Shown piece after piece: positions 63,998 to 64,000 of a DNA stretch of 64,000 nt (its first letter is position 1; each line of letters opens with the position of its first letter). A program made the position numbers and the translations under genes. The DNA is from Paucimonas lemoignei (GTDB lineage: Bacteria > Pseudomonadota > Gammaproteobacteria > Burkholderiales > Burkholderiaceae_D). Below the pieces are notes generated by a model, which ran no database searches, was not told the origin of the DNA, and saw nothing but the letters and a program-made list of their open reading frames with translations. The stretch is taken from NCBI RefSeq assembly GCF_004342585.1, contig NZ_SLZQ01000001.1, positions 310,001 through 374,000 of the forward strand. Direction: 5' to 3'.

Positions 63998-64000
63998 CGC

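Overview
The window looks like a chromosomal segment of a Burkholderiales betaproteobacterium, most likely Oxalobacteraceae-like (Herbaspirillum/Noviherbaspirillum relatives). This is an inference from high-GC coding sequence, closely packed genes, a secreted PHB depolymerase, DUF3072 and DUF6726 proteins, and an alternative complex III/aa3 oxidase operon. No rRNA, tRNA, CRISPR array, phage or complete insertion sequence was seen.

Layout. 0-4 kb: end of a metallophosphoesterase gene, a lipid kinase, a secreted PHB depolymerase with a clear terminator, and an orphan cheV. 4-10.4 kb: a hybrid histidine kinase, then a convergent two-gene DNA-processing operon (FAN1-like VRR-NUC nuclease and an XPD-like helicase fused to a RecB-like nuclease domain). 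10.4-22.3 kb: stress and envelope genes (DUF3072, a universal stress protein behind a near-consensus FNR box, BrkB, a Ser/Gly-rich secreted protein, CelD-type acetyltransferase, topoisomerase IB, an orphan MbcA/ParS-type antitoxin, GST, PAS protein, tautomerase, LysR regulator).

22.4-29.1 kb: a FixL/FixJ-like two-component system (MASE1 kinase and LuxR-type regulator), two universal stress proteins with a tiny membrane protein, an Rnk/GreA-like protein, and a beta-helix protein with a GNAT-like partner. The three transcription units downstream of the regulator genes share a 19-bp element (sTAmGyAAAACmCGTACGT) in the same orientation. This suggests a compact local regulon, possibly for oxygen limitation or energy stress. 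A DUF421 gene fragment lies at its edge.

29.3-46 kb: a HAF-repeat secreted protein, a VOC protein, class C beta-lactamase overlapping a CNNM/CorC transporter gene, a MarR-controlled FUSC/DUF1656/HlyD/outer-membrane-factor efflux operon, an APC permease, a second hybrid kinase with an RsbRD-like N-terminus, and a 55-residue DUF6726 lipoprotein.

46.3-59.1 kb: one long, translationally coupled respiratory operon: actABCDEF (alternative complex III, quinol:cytochrome c oxidoreductase), a small membrane protein, SCO, then ctaC (with fused cytochrome c), ctaD (A2 type, YSHPAV motif), ctaE, a subunit IV and a membrane-anchored SDR. Electrons would pass from quinol through ActB/ActA/ActE to the CtaC haem and CuA and on to oxygen.

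59.1-64 kb: a secreted beta/gamma-crystallin-like protein, and a three-gene catabolic operon on the minus strand: an enolase-superfamily (mandelate racemase-like) enzyme, a FAD/Fe-S D-2-hydroxyacid dehydrogenase-like protein and an ASRT (sensory rhodopsin transducer) family protein without any rhodopsin nearby.
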